Source: Caulochytrium protostelioides
Lineage: Eukaryota; Chytridiomycota; Caulochytriomycetes; Caulochytriales; Caulochytriaceae
Assembly: GCA_003615045.1 (NCBI GenBank)
Contig: ML014175.1
Location: 30,767 to 94,766 of the forward strand
Direction of reading: 5' to 3'
Length of the DNA stretch: 64,000 bases
Below, piece by piece: positions 56,856 to 64,000 of the stretch. Under the pieces are notes generated by a model. It was given only the letters and a program-made list of their open reading frames with translations, made no database searches and was not told the origin of the DNA. Positions within the stretch are counted from its first letter, which is position 1, and each line of letters begins with the position of its first letter. Both the position numbers and the translations under genes were made by a program.

Positions 56856-59651
56856 ATGCCATCTGAACGAACCGGGCGGTCTGCTTTCTCCGACGGACGC
56901 CACGGCGCTCGCCAGCCCTGCACCGCCGCCGTCGCCCGAGCCGACTGCAGGATGAGCGCTGCCGCCACTACCGCCGTCACGGCCGCCACCGCCGGCGCGC
57001 CCGTCTCGGACTCGGCTGCCGGCGTGCTGCGCACCTGGCTCGCGGTCCGCAAAACTTCCTTCCTTCTCGGCCTCGCCGCCGGTGTTACGCTCGCCGTCTC
57101 CTCCGCCTACCTCATCCTGGTGCGTCCCCACGCGCTCCGCAAATGGGTCGATCTCCGCAACGCCCGGCGCCGGCGCCGGCGACAGCGCCGCCGTGAGCGC
57201 CGCTCGGCCAAGTCCTCCAGCGCGGCGCTCGCCGGCCGTCCGGATCTCGCGCGCCGCCGCACCACGGGCGATCTCGACGCGGCCGCCCTGGACGCCGACG
57301 GCGTGGTGGCGCACCGCGGTTGCCGCGGCTCCGAGCAGGCCGACCCGCACGATGCCTTCGCCATGATCGCGGGGGATGACCAGCCCCGCGCCGCCCTCGG
57401 CCTTGCCTATGATGCCGTCAGCCGCCACCGTCACCGTCACCGCCACCGCCACCACGGCGACGGCACGCTGTCATCGTCGGAAGACGACGACTTCTCGTCG
57501 TCCGATGATTCGCTGCGCTCAGACGGGGATTCAGTGTCGGAGTCGGAGTCGGAGTCGGAGTCGGAACCGGATCTGGTATCGGAATCGGAGGCCTCGTACC
57601 GGGAAGGGCCGCCGATCAACTGGTCGAACCCGAGCGCGGCGCTCGGGGAGACGCGGCTGCACTCGAACGCCGATGGACGGCGCGACCGCCGCGCCATCGC
57701 GGCCGCGGGTCCGCGCCCGTCCCGCCGCGCCGCGGTCCGCGCCGCAGCCCAGGCCGCCCGCGACGGCGTTTACACGAGCATCACCGACGCCGTGGGCCAC
57801 ACGCCGCTGGTGGCGTTGCCCTTCCTCTCGCGCCTCACGGGATGCCGCTTGTTCGGCAAGTGCGAGTTCCTGAATCCCGGCGGTTCCTCCAAGGACCGCG
57901 TGGCGCTGGGCCTCGTGCTGGAAGCCGAGCGCCGCGGACGCATCCGCCCGCACGCCGGGCATACGCTGGTCGAAGGCACGGTCGGGTCGACGGGCATTGC
58001 GCTCGCGATGGTCGCACGGGCCCGCGGGTACCGCTGCGTGATCGTGATGCCGGACGACGTAAGCCGTGACAAGTCGATGCTGCTGCGCAAGCTCGGCGCC
58101 GACGTCCGGCTCGTGCGACCAGCGCCCATCGTGCACCCCAACCACTTTGTCAATGTCGCCCGCCAGCTCGCCGAGGACGCCAACGCCGCGGCGCTCAAGC
58201 GCCGCCACGCCGCGCCGTCGCCGTCGCTCGGGGAAGCGGCGGTCGCCGCCGACCACGTGCTCGCGAACTGCGACGACGCGTGGTTCTTTGTGGACCAGTT
58301 CGAGAACACCTCCAATTTTGCAATCCATCGCGACACGACGGCCGTCGAGATCCACCGGCAGCTCCGCGGCCAGCGGCTGGATGTGCTCGTCATGGGCGCC
58401 GGCACCGGCGGCACGCTCGCAGGCCTCACGCACTATCTGAAACCGCGTCGCCCCGAGCTCCGCGTCTGTCTCGCGGACCCGCAGGGCTCGGGGCTCTTCA
58501 ATAAGGTCGTCCACGGCGTCATGTATAGCCCATATGAGGCCGAAGGCACGCGCCGCCGCCACCAGAGCGACACCGTCGTCGAAGGCATGGGTCTGACCCG
58601 GCTCACGGCCAACTTTGAGCAGCTCATGCGGCCGTGTCCGCCACTGCCCGCGCCGCAGCACGCCGCAGCCGTGGCTTCGCACCCGCATACGGACATCGTG
58701 CTCGCCGGGCCGGGCGTCGCCGACCTCGAAGGCTCTGCGGCACCGCACCGCCCGACGCCTATGGCCGTGCCGTGGCTCGACGCTGCCGAGAGTATCACCG
58801 ACCAGGAGGCCGTCACGATGGCGCGGCTGCTCGTGCAGCGCGAAGGCCTCTTCCTCGGCAGCACGTCCGCCGTCAACGTCATGGCCGCCGTCCGACAAGC
58901 CCTCCACGGTCCGCCGGGCGCCGTCATTGTCACGATTTTGTGCGATGCCGGCCAGCGGTACCTCGGCCGCTTCTGGGACGACGATTACCTCCGCGCCCAC
59001 GGCCTCGATCCTGACCAGGACCTTGACCGGTTCGTGCGCGATTTGGAGGCCGCCGCGGCTGCGGCGGCGCCCGCCCGCCGTCGTGCCGCCGCTGCTGCTG
59101 CGGCCGCTGCGGCCGCCGCCACGAGCGGCGGCACGAGTTTGCTGCATGCTGACCCGATTCACATGGATCCCGCATCCAGCCTGGGCTCTGCGACGACCGT
59201 CTCGACGGCCGCGATGGCGATCCCCGGCGGCGCTCGCAGTCGCCACGCCGGCGTCGGCGGCGCGGACGGCGCGGGCTCGCCGTCGTCGACGGCGCCGACG
59301 GCGCAGCCGCCATCGAGCGACTCGTCGCTGCCGTTTCCGTCGGCGTACGCGCGCCACGAGCGCTCGGACAGCCTCGCGTCGGCGCTGTCGACGATGGGCT
59401 CGCCGCTGTCGGGCGTGCCGCCTGTGGAGAACGGAGGAAGCGTGGCGCGGCGGCCGTCCATCCGCACGGGCGCCTTCCGCGGCGCCATGGCTGCCCCGGT
59501 CTCCATGATGGGCTCGGGCATACGGCCCTCGACGTCGACGATCAGTTTGTTGCCCCACGCGCCGCGCATCACCGATGACGATCATATAGATGATCATGAG
59601 TACGACGTGACGCTCGAAAGCCCTGACGAGATGAGCCCGATTCATGTTTAA
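56856..59651 (+). CDS. Membrane-anchored cysteine-synthase-like PLP enzyme with a long C-terminal extension
   Basis: A fold-type II PLP enzyme related to fungal mitochondrial-outer-membrane cysteine synthase (Mcy1 / cysteine synthase 2). 931 residues from the ATG at 56856; an in-frame ATG at 56952 would give 899. A hydrophobic helix at ~67-92 (LLGLAAGVTLAVSSAY) follows the short N-terminus. Next comes a ~210-residue linker with (RH)n and acidic (SESE) runs, encoded at 57430-57480 and 57530-57570. The catalytic domain starts near 300: TPLVALPFLS; GGSSKDRVAL with the Schiff-base Lys near 345; the substrate loop GTVGSTGIAL near 374; the phosphate cup GAGTGGTLAG near 514; and FLGSTSAVN near 665. 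About 220 low-complexity Ala/Ser/Pro residues follow the catalytic domain. A ~35-residue insert around HAAPSPSLGEA and one after the LTRLT block enlarge the core. Whether it makes cysteine is unproven; Mcy1 itself has a weak or undefined activity. Confidence 0.85.
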   Translation: MPSERTGRSAFSDGRHGARQPCTAAVARADCRMSAAATTAVTAATAGAPVSDSAAGVLRTWLAVRKTSFLLGLAAGVTLAVSSAYLILVRPHALRKWVDLRNARRRRRRQRRRERRSAKSSSAALAGRPDLARRRTTGDLDAAALDADGVVAHRGCRGSEQADPHDAFAMIAGDDQPRAALGLAYDAVSRHRHRHRHRHHGDGTLSSSEDDDFSSSDDSLRSDGDSVSESESESESEPDLVSESEASYREGPPINWSNPSAALGETRLHSNADGRRDRRAIAAAGPRPSRRAAVRAAAQAARDGVYTSITDAVGHTPLVALPFLSRLTGCRLFGKCEFLNPGGSSKDRVALGLVLEAERRGRIRPHAGHTLVEGTVGSTGIALAMVARARGYRCVIVMPDDVSRDKSMLLRKLGADVRLVRPAPIVHPNHFVNVARQLAEDANAAALKRRHAAPSPSLGEAAVAADHVLANCDDAWFFVDQFENTSNFAIHRDTTAVEIHRQLRGQRLDVLVMGAGTGGTLAGLTHYLKPRRPELRVCLADPQGSGLFNKVVHGVMYSPYEAEGTRRRHQSDTVVEGMGLTRLTANFEQLMRPCPPLPAPQHAAAVASHPHTDIVLAGPGVADLEGSAAPHRPTPMAVPWLDAAESITDQEAVTMARLLVQREGLFLGSTSAVNVMAAVRQALHGPPGAVIVTILCDAGQRYLGRFWDDDYLRAHGLDPDQDLDRFVRDLEAAAAAAAPARRRAAAAAAAAAAAATSGGTSLLHADPIHMDPASSLGSATTVSTAAMAIPGGARSRHAGVGGADGAGSPSSTAPTAQPPSSDSSLPFPSAYARHERSDSLASALSTMGSPLSGVPPVENGGSVARRPSIRTGAFRGAMAAPVSMMGSGIRPSTSTISLLPHAPRITDDDHIDDHEYDVTLESPDEMSPIHV

Positions 59652-60218
59652 GGCCGCTTCGATCCTGTTCATATTAGCCATACTACGCTTCATGCTCACG
59701 AAAACGTCGATCATGGGAAAAAGAAATGATTTGCTTTCGGCGCTATATTGACATTTTCAACCGTTCATGCCCTTTTCTCAGCGACGTGACCTGTCATCGG
59801 TCAGGATTCGTTCATGAAAAACGGTGGAGTGGCCAAACGGTGGAGGGGTCTTAATTTACCGCTTGATGGGCCGGGAAAGGCGGCTTGCTGCCCCCTGCCT
59901 GGCCGGCGATATGAACTGGCTGGCCGATGCATCGGATCGCGGCATTTCTCCCTGAGATCGGCGAAGGCCCGCCACGGCGGTGGCGGCGGGAGCGGGCGGC
60001 CACCAATGACGCAGCGTTTGCCTGACGCCCACCAGGACTGGAACCAGCGGGTCTGCTACCACCCCTCACCGATGTCACGACACGCGCACCTAAACACCGC
60101 GTGACTGCCCATTGGCACGCGTTCCCTGGCCACGTTGGCCCGCTTCGCGGGAACGGAACATCGAACTTCGCCTGGTTCGCTGTCGTTCAACCATAATTGA
60201 ACGTCTCTCTGGCTCACG
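59652..60218. other. Intergenic region between the cysteine-synthase-like gene and the peptide transporter
   Basis: 567 nt. The first 170 nt are AT-rich and hold the 3' end of the upstream gene; the rest should contain the transporter promoter. No coding frame is convincing. Confidence 0.45.
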
Positions 60219-62144
60219 ATGCCGCGCACGCTCCCGCGTGCGCCCGGCACGTATGAAGAAGTGCCGATGCGCTACCTGTCGACGCGCTCCAGCACGTCTA
60301 GTTTCGATGCGCCGCCGTCCGCATGGACGTCGGCCGCGGCCTTGAATAGCGCATCCACCAAGCCGGCCGATCTGGATCCTGTGGTGGATCCGAGCCGTGA
60401 CGACGCGCTACAGGATGAGGCCCTCACGCACGATCTGCCGCGGGTCGCAGGCCCGATCCCGGTCGCGGGGTTCTTTATCGTCGTGGTCGAGGCCGCCGAG
60501 CGACTCGCATACTACGGTGCGAGCTCCACGTTCTTTAATCTGATCGCGTACCCGGCGCAGACCGCGGCTCAGCTAGCACAGGTGCAGGCGGGCACGCTCG
60601 CGCTGCAGCCGGGGGCGTTCGACCAGGGCACGGCCGTCGCCAACGGCCTCATCAATTTCTTTACCCTCGCGTGCTACCTGAGCCCGATCGGGGCCGCGAT
60701 CGTGGCCGACCATACGTGGGGAAAGTACCGCGCGGTGGTCATCTATTCGCTTGTTTATCTGTGCGGCTGGATCTTGCTCACCGTGTCGGCGGTGCCCTCC
60801 AGCCATGCGGCCGATGGAACGCCAGTCTTTGGGCGCGCCGCACTACCGCTGTTTGTTCTGGCCATACTCGTCATCGGATTCGGCGCGGGAATCAAAAGTC
60901 TCATCTCCGTCATGGTTGCCGACAATGTCCCCCGTGAGCCCTATATCCATGTCCGCCACAATGGCCAGCGCGAAGTCATCGATCCCGATTTAACCGTCTC
61001 CCGGGTCTATGTGTGGTTCTACTGGTCCATCAACATCGGCTCCGTGGTGGGCATGCTAGCTTGCACAACCCTGGAACGATCAGCGTTCTGGAAAGCGTAT
61101 TTGGTTCCGGCGTGCTCGATGGTGGTGGCCATCGCCGTGTTTGTGATGGGTCGCCGGCGATACCATGCCCCCGCAACCCCTGACGGCTCAGTCATCATGA
61201 ACTCCGTGCGATGTATCGCTTATGCCGCTCAACGGCGCCGCCGCTATCGGAAACAGTCAATAATTACCTCCAGTGGTGTTATGACCCTGTTAGACTATGC
61301 ACGGCCACTTCCGAACGAGTCACAGCGCGAGTGCGAGCAGCGTGTCTGGCCCGATCGCCTCGTCGATGACTTGAAGCGCACGCTCAAGGCCTGTTCCATC
61401 TTTCCGATCATGATTATCTACTGGCTCGCATATTCGCAACAGACCTCCAATCTCATCAGCTCGGCCGCTCAAATGGAGCGGCCTGTCTGGCTTAACAACG
61501 ACGTTGTGCCCCTCCTCGATCCCGTACTCCTCTGCTTACTGCTTCCCGTGTTCGACCGCGTCATTTACCCCTGGCTGGCGCGCCGTCGGATCCGCTTTTC
61601 GCCGCTCCGCCGGATGGCTCTCGGCATTGCCCTCGGCGGCATCAGCATGCTGAGCGCTAGTGCAATCCAGGCGCGCGTCTACCATGCGCCCCCCTATTTT
61701 AACCACCCACTGGTCGACAGCGATGGTCAACCCGCCACGGGCACGCCCAACCACGTGTCCATCTGGTGGCAACTCATCCCCTACTTCCTGATCGCGTGCT
61801 CCGAGATCCTCGCTTCCGCGAGTGCGCTTGAGTTTGCCTATGTCGCATCACCCGATGCGCTTAAGTGTCTGGTCGCCGCGCTAGCCTTGCTGCCTTCCGC
61901 TGCAGCGTCGCTGATAAACCTCGTCATCAGCCCGCTCGCTCGTGATCCCCACCTGACCATCATCTATGGCGTCTATGGAGGCCTAGCTATAACGGCGTCC
62001 TGCGTCTTTTGGGTTCTTTTCCGTCACTTGGACGCCGAGCACGCGCAGATGCAGCATGGCGCCACTACGACCAACTCTAATAAAAGCTCCCAGGTGGATC
62101 TCTCGATCGGCATCTCTCCTGATTCTGACCTCAGTATCTCGTGA
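60219..62144 (+). CDS. PTR2: Proton-coupled oligopeptide transporter (POT/PTR2 family)
   Basis: Plasma-membrane symporter importing di- and tripeptides. 641 residues, single exon, start ATG at 60219. A ~75-residue cytosolic N-terminus precedes TM1. The POT signature ExxERxxYYG appears as EAAERLAYYGASS near residue 90, at TM1. NGLINFFTLACYLSPIGAAIVADHTWGKYRAV (TM2-TM3, including the DxxxGKY phrase; described in two parts here) and FGAGIKSLISVMVADN follow. After a central loop, VWFYWSINIGSVVGML is at TM5. A basic cytosolic loop (RRRRYRKQS) separates the halves, and PYFLIACSEILASASALEFAY is the second family signature near TM10. Twelve helices can be drawn in all. The tail ends SDLSIS at a TGA that touches the Fanzor relic. 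Confidence 0.93.
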   Translation: MPRTLPRAPGTYEEVPMRYLSTRSSTSSFDAPPSAWTSAAALNSASTKPADLDPVVDPSRDDALQDEALTHDLPRVAGPIPVAGFFIVVVEAAERLAYYGASSTFFNLIAYPAQTAAQLAQVQAGTLALQPGAFDQGTAVANGLINFFTLACYLSPIGAAIVADHTWGKYRAVVIYSLVYLCGWILLTVSAVPSSHAADGTPVFGRAALPLFVLAILVIGFGAGIKSLISVMVADNVPREPYIHVRHNGQREVIDPDLTVSRVYVWFYWSINIGSVVGMLACTTLERSAFWKAYLVPACSMVVAIAVFVMGRRRYHAPATPDGSVIMNSVRCIAYAAQRRRRYRKQSIITSSGVMTLLDYARPLPNESQRECEQRVWPDRLVDDLKRTLKACSIFPIMIIYWLAYSQQTSNLISSAAQMERPVWLNNDVVPLLDPVLLCLLLPVFDRVIYPWLARRRIRFSPLRRMALGIALGGISMLSASAIQARVYHAPPYFNHPLVDSDGQPATGTPNHVSIWWQLIPYFLIACSEILASASALEFAYVASPDALKCLVAALALLPSAAASLINLVISPLARDPHLTIIYGVYGGLAITASCVFWVLFRHLDAEHAQMQHGATTTNSNKSSQVDLSIGISPDSDLSIS

Positions 62145-62484
62145 TGGGTGGTCGCTTCTGGCGCGGCCAAGTTTGCCCCCGGCGGCAACCGAGATCTCGA
62201 TCTCGGTTCCAACCGCTCGCGCATACCAGGCGTGCACCCAGCGGTTCCGCACCATCCTGGTCGACGAGTTCCGGACGACTCAGGTGCATGCCGAGACAAA
62301 CGATCTCCTGACCAAGGTGAAACCCCGGGACCCGACGCAGGTGTCGGCTGCTCGTACGTCCCGGACGGGTGTTGCCCAAACCGCGTCCACGGCCGCCAAC
62401 CCGGCCGGCAATACCCGAACGGGCGCTCGCTCAACGGCGCCGACATGGGTCAACCCGCCCCGCGCAGGGGTGCCCAACCGACCG
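62145..62484 (+). mobile_element. 5'- and internally truncated Fanzor relic abutting the transporter stop codon
   Basis: From 62146 the sequence GTGGTCGC.TCTGGCGC.GCCAAGTTTGCCCCCGGCGGCAA (pieces) matches the AYGASKFAPGGKG block of the 55.8 kb copy. A short insertion (AGATCTCGATCTCGGTT) frameshifts it, then the VDEFRTTQVHAETNDLLTKVK block and a longer Arg/Thr/Ala spacer follow. At about 62462, inside GTCAACCCGCCCCGCG, it jumps straight to the tail, deleting the whole RuvC-III part. It therefore retains the RuvC-II Glu region and the tail but not the D motif. It forms the 3' flank of the transporter gene. Confidence 0.72.
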
Positions 62485-62575
62485 CTGGGGACCCCTAGGG
62501 GTTCCCACCGAAGATTGGGGTGCGTGTGAGGTGCCAAGATGGGCCTATATAGACGACCGCGTTAAACAAAAATAT
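62485..62575 (+). repeat. Conserved non-coding Fanzor tail, copy 4 (candidate guide-RNA scaffold)
   Basis: CTGGGGACCCCTAGGGGTT, CCACCGAAGATTGGGGTGCG, TGTGAGGTGCCAAGATGGG, CCTATATAGACGACCGCG and TTAAACAAAA follow in order. This is the cleanest copy of the 3' half, but the deletion junction removed the left arm of the CTTCGG stem. Sequence after TTAAACAAAA is unrelated to the other copies, so the element end is within a few bases of 62572. Confidence 0.72.
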
Positions 62576-62659
62576 TGGGGAAACTCAATGGAGAAGGAGG
62601 CGAGAAGGTGGCGTACTGAGCGCATCTAAGATCTTTAGAAAATTATCTTGATCTCTAAG

Positions 62660-63994
62660 TTAGACCGCTTCGTGCTGCGTGGCTTGCGGCGAGATGGGTC
62701 GCGCGGTCGCGCTGAGGGTCGTCATGCTATGCGACATATTCGAGCCTGCTTTCGTCATGTGCGCAAAAGACATCCCCGTCGTCCCCGTCTCGGGTTTGCT
62801 ACGGTTGGGGAAGAACCGGTGGAAGAAGGGCCAGTGCTCAATGACGTCGAAGACGGAGCTGCGGAAAATGAATACAAAAGGCATGAACGTATGGTAGACG
62901 CCGCTCATTAGACCCGCAACAAGAATATGATCCAGCGCCTTAGTCTCGCTGGCGATGATGGCTTGGCAAGACGCGCGATCATACGTCGAGAACAGGCACA
63001 TAACCCAGTTCACAAAGACCGGTGGCATCTCCTGGCCGGACATCAAAGAGCTGAACCGCTTAGTCTTGATATAAGCGACGAGGGAGAGCACCCAGATCAG
63101 CGAGATGAGAAAGCTCAGGACAAATGTTCGCCACTGCAGGAGAAGCAGTCCAATGGCGCGCGACGTCGCTTTAGATGCCGAGTGGTACAGCACGCGCGCC
63201 TCAAACGCCGACTTCATTAAAAAGCCGATCACAATGAGAATGCACAGAAAGCCGCCGAGAATGAACACTCCCGAAAAAGACATTAACACCAGCGTCTGCA
63301 CCGAGTCGAAGGTGAATGGCGCAAGCGACGTCGGACCGAGCTGGAACGAGCTCGAGGCCGTGAAGCCGATTGCCATGGCCAGCGCGACCGTCACTGTGAA
63401 GGCGATTGCCCACTTGTAGTAGCGCTCAATGTAGTCCGTTTTGATCACGATGCGCTCGGCCATATGGGCGAGGAAAAAGCCTTCCGTCAAGAAGCAGAGA
63501 AAGACACCCGTCGTGCAGACAAATCCCACCACGGCCACAAGGGGGTTGAAAAACGCCGTCATGGAGTAGATGGTACGGGAGCACGTCTCACCGCGGAGCG
63601 GGGCCTCAATTAGCGCCGCTAATCCATTCATCACGTGGCCCGTGATCATGACAATCAGGAAGGACTGCGTGCATCGCTGCGACCGATTCGGCCGCATTAA
63701 CTCATAAATCAGGCATGTCAGCCAGAATGGAAGCGAGGCCAGGTGCAAGAATATTTGGACACGCTTGTTGTAGCTGGTCTTGCCCTCTGGCCAAAGCCCT
63801 ACGGTCGCACATTCCATACAGCACGAGCCAATGCAGACAGGTCGCTGGACTTTCCCGTCATCAAAGGCAGCGGAATAATCGTTCAGCTCTTCATAGATGG
63901 TCGGGCGGTAATGGAACGGAGACGGGCACTGGTGCTGTTCTTGCAACGCAGCCTCAATCTTGGGCGTCGAGTCGATGCAGTTGGATGTCGGCAT
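62660..63994 (-). CDS. Frizzled/Smoothened-like seven-helix receptor (N-terminus possibly beyond window)
   Basis: 444 residues from the ATG at 63992-63994, but the frame is open to the window edge 6 nt beyond, so the true start and an extracellular Cys-rich domain may lie outside. A short Cys-rich stretch (VCIGSCCMECATVGLW, residues ~53-68) precedes TM1, resembling the CxGxCCxxCP phrase of Dictyostelium and fungal Frizzled-like proteins. Seven helices can be drawn at ~80-100, 110-131, 149-170, 195-213, 230-257, 290-309 and 367-387. W297-type LLLLQWRTFVLSFLISLIWV is at helix 6. The KTxxxW motif that binds Dishevelled in animal Frizzled is not seen. The Ser/Thr/Met-rich cytosolic tail (~400-444) could be phosphorylated. 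Other seven-helix families cannot be excluded by eye. It converges on the peptide transporter. Confidence 0.65.
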   Translation of the reverse strand: MPTSNCIDSTPKIEAALQEQHQCPSPFHYRPTIYEELNDYSAAFDDGKVQRPVCIGSCCMECATVGLWPEGKTSYNKRVQIFLHLASLPFWLTCLIYELMRPNRSQRCTQSFLIVMITGHVMNGLAALIEAPLRGETCSRTIYSMTAFFNPLVAVVGFVCTTGVFLCFLTEGFFLAHMAERIVIKTDYIERYYKWAIAFTVTVALAMAIGFTASSSFQLGPTSLAPFTFDSVQTLVLMSFSGVFILGGFLCILIVIGFLMKSAFEARVLYHSASKATSRAIGLLLLQWRTFVLSFLISLIWVLSLVAYIKTKRFSSLMSGQEMPPVFVNWVMCLFSTYDRASCQAIIASETKALDHILVAGLMSGVYHTFMPFVFIFRSSVFDVIEHWPFFHRFFPNRSKPETGTTGMSFAHMTKAGSNMSHSMTTLSATARPISPQATQHEAV

Positions 63995-64000
63995 GTTGGC

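Noticed and set aside
57531-59714. 727-codon frame antisense to the cysteine-synthase-like gene
   Set aside because: Arg-rich shadow without motifs; PLP-enzyme signatures are on the plus strand.

Overview
The window is nuclear DNA from a GC-rich eukaryote, most probably a zoosporic (flagellated) fungus of the chytrid or blastoclad grade. The fungal signs are a fused isopropylmalate isomerase of the Leu1 type, a GPI-type GH16 wall glycosidase, a SUR7/PalI tetraspanner and a CALB-type secreted lipase. The flagellar sign is an uninterrupted 14.7 kb frame for a DNAH2/I1-beta axonemal dynein heavy chain, which non-flagellated fungi lack. Introns are few, GT-AG and about 150-300 nt. The extreme GC bias opens long antisense frames that are not genes. 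The species cannot be named from the sequence alone.

Layout. 0-15 kb: the 3' end of an RG-rich protein gene (+); a large unrecognised nuclear-looking protein (-); a mitochondrial-type 3-ketoacyl-CoA thiolase with a 17-nt microexon (+); an ER Hsp170/Lhs1 chaperone ending in HDEL (+); phosphoglycerate kinase (-); and a secreted lipase (-). 15.4-16.75 kb: a nest of decayed Fanzor (eukaryotic TnpB-like) copies, two of them head to head. 16.8-31.5 kb: the dynein heavy chain (-). 33.6-34.6 kb: a GH16 glycosidase (+). 35.4-36.0 kb: another Fanzor relic. 38.6-39.2 kb: ribosomal protein eL19 (+). 41-47 kb: a Sec7-PH Arf-GEF (+). 47.2-49.7 kb: Leu1 (-). 51-52.4 kb: a SUR7/PalI-type membrane protein (-). 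54.7-56.5 kb: a broken gene with EsV-1-7-like repeats and a nuclease-like domain, abutting the best preserved Fanzor fragment. 56.9-59.7 kb: a membrane-anchored cysteine-synthase-like protein (+). 60.2-62.1 kb: a POT-family peptide transporter (+) with a Fanzor relic starting at its stop codon. 62.7-64 kb: a Frizzled/Smoothened-like seven-helix receptor (-), possibly cut by the window edge.

The host genes are unrelated housekeeping, surface and motility genes, each with its own promoter; there is no operon or cluster. The novel material is the mobile layer. At least four Fanzor-derived fragments share not only the RuvC-II/RuvC-III coding end but also about 100 nt of non-coding tail after the stop. 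That tail contains a small hairpin whose stem shows one compensatory change between copies. This is where the guide scaffold (omega RNA) of TnpB/Fanzor systems lies, so the tail is a candidate guide-RNA scaffold of an unrecorded fungal Fanzor family. The neighbouring EsV-1-7-like pseudogene belongs to a domain family known from brown algae, oomycetes and giant viruses, and points to a virus-like donor in this patch. All copies here look dead; an intact relative elsewhere in the genome would be the functional system.
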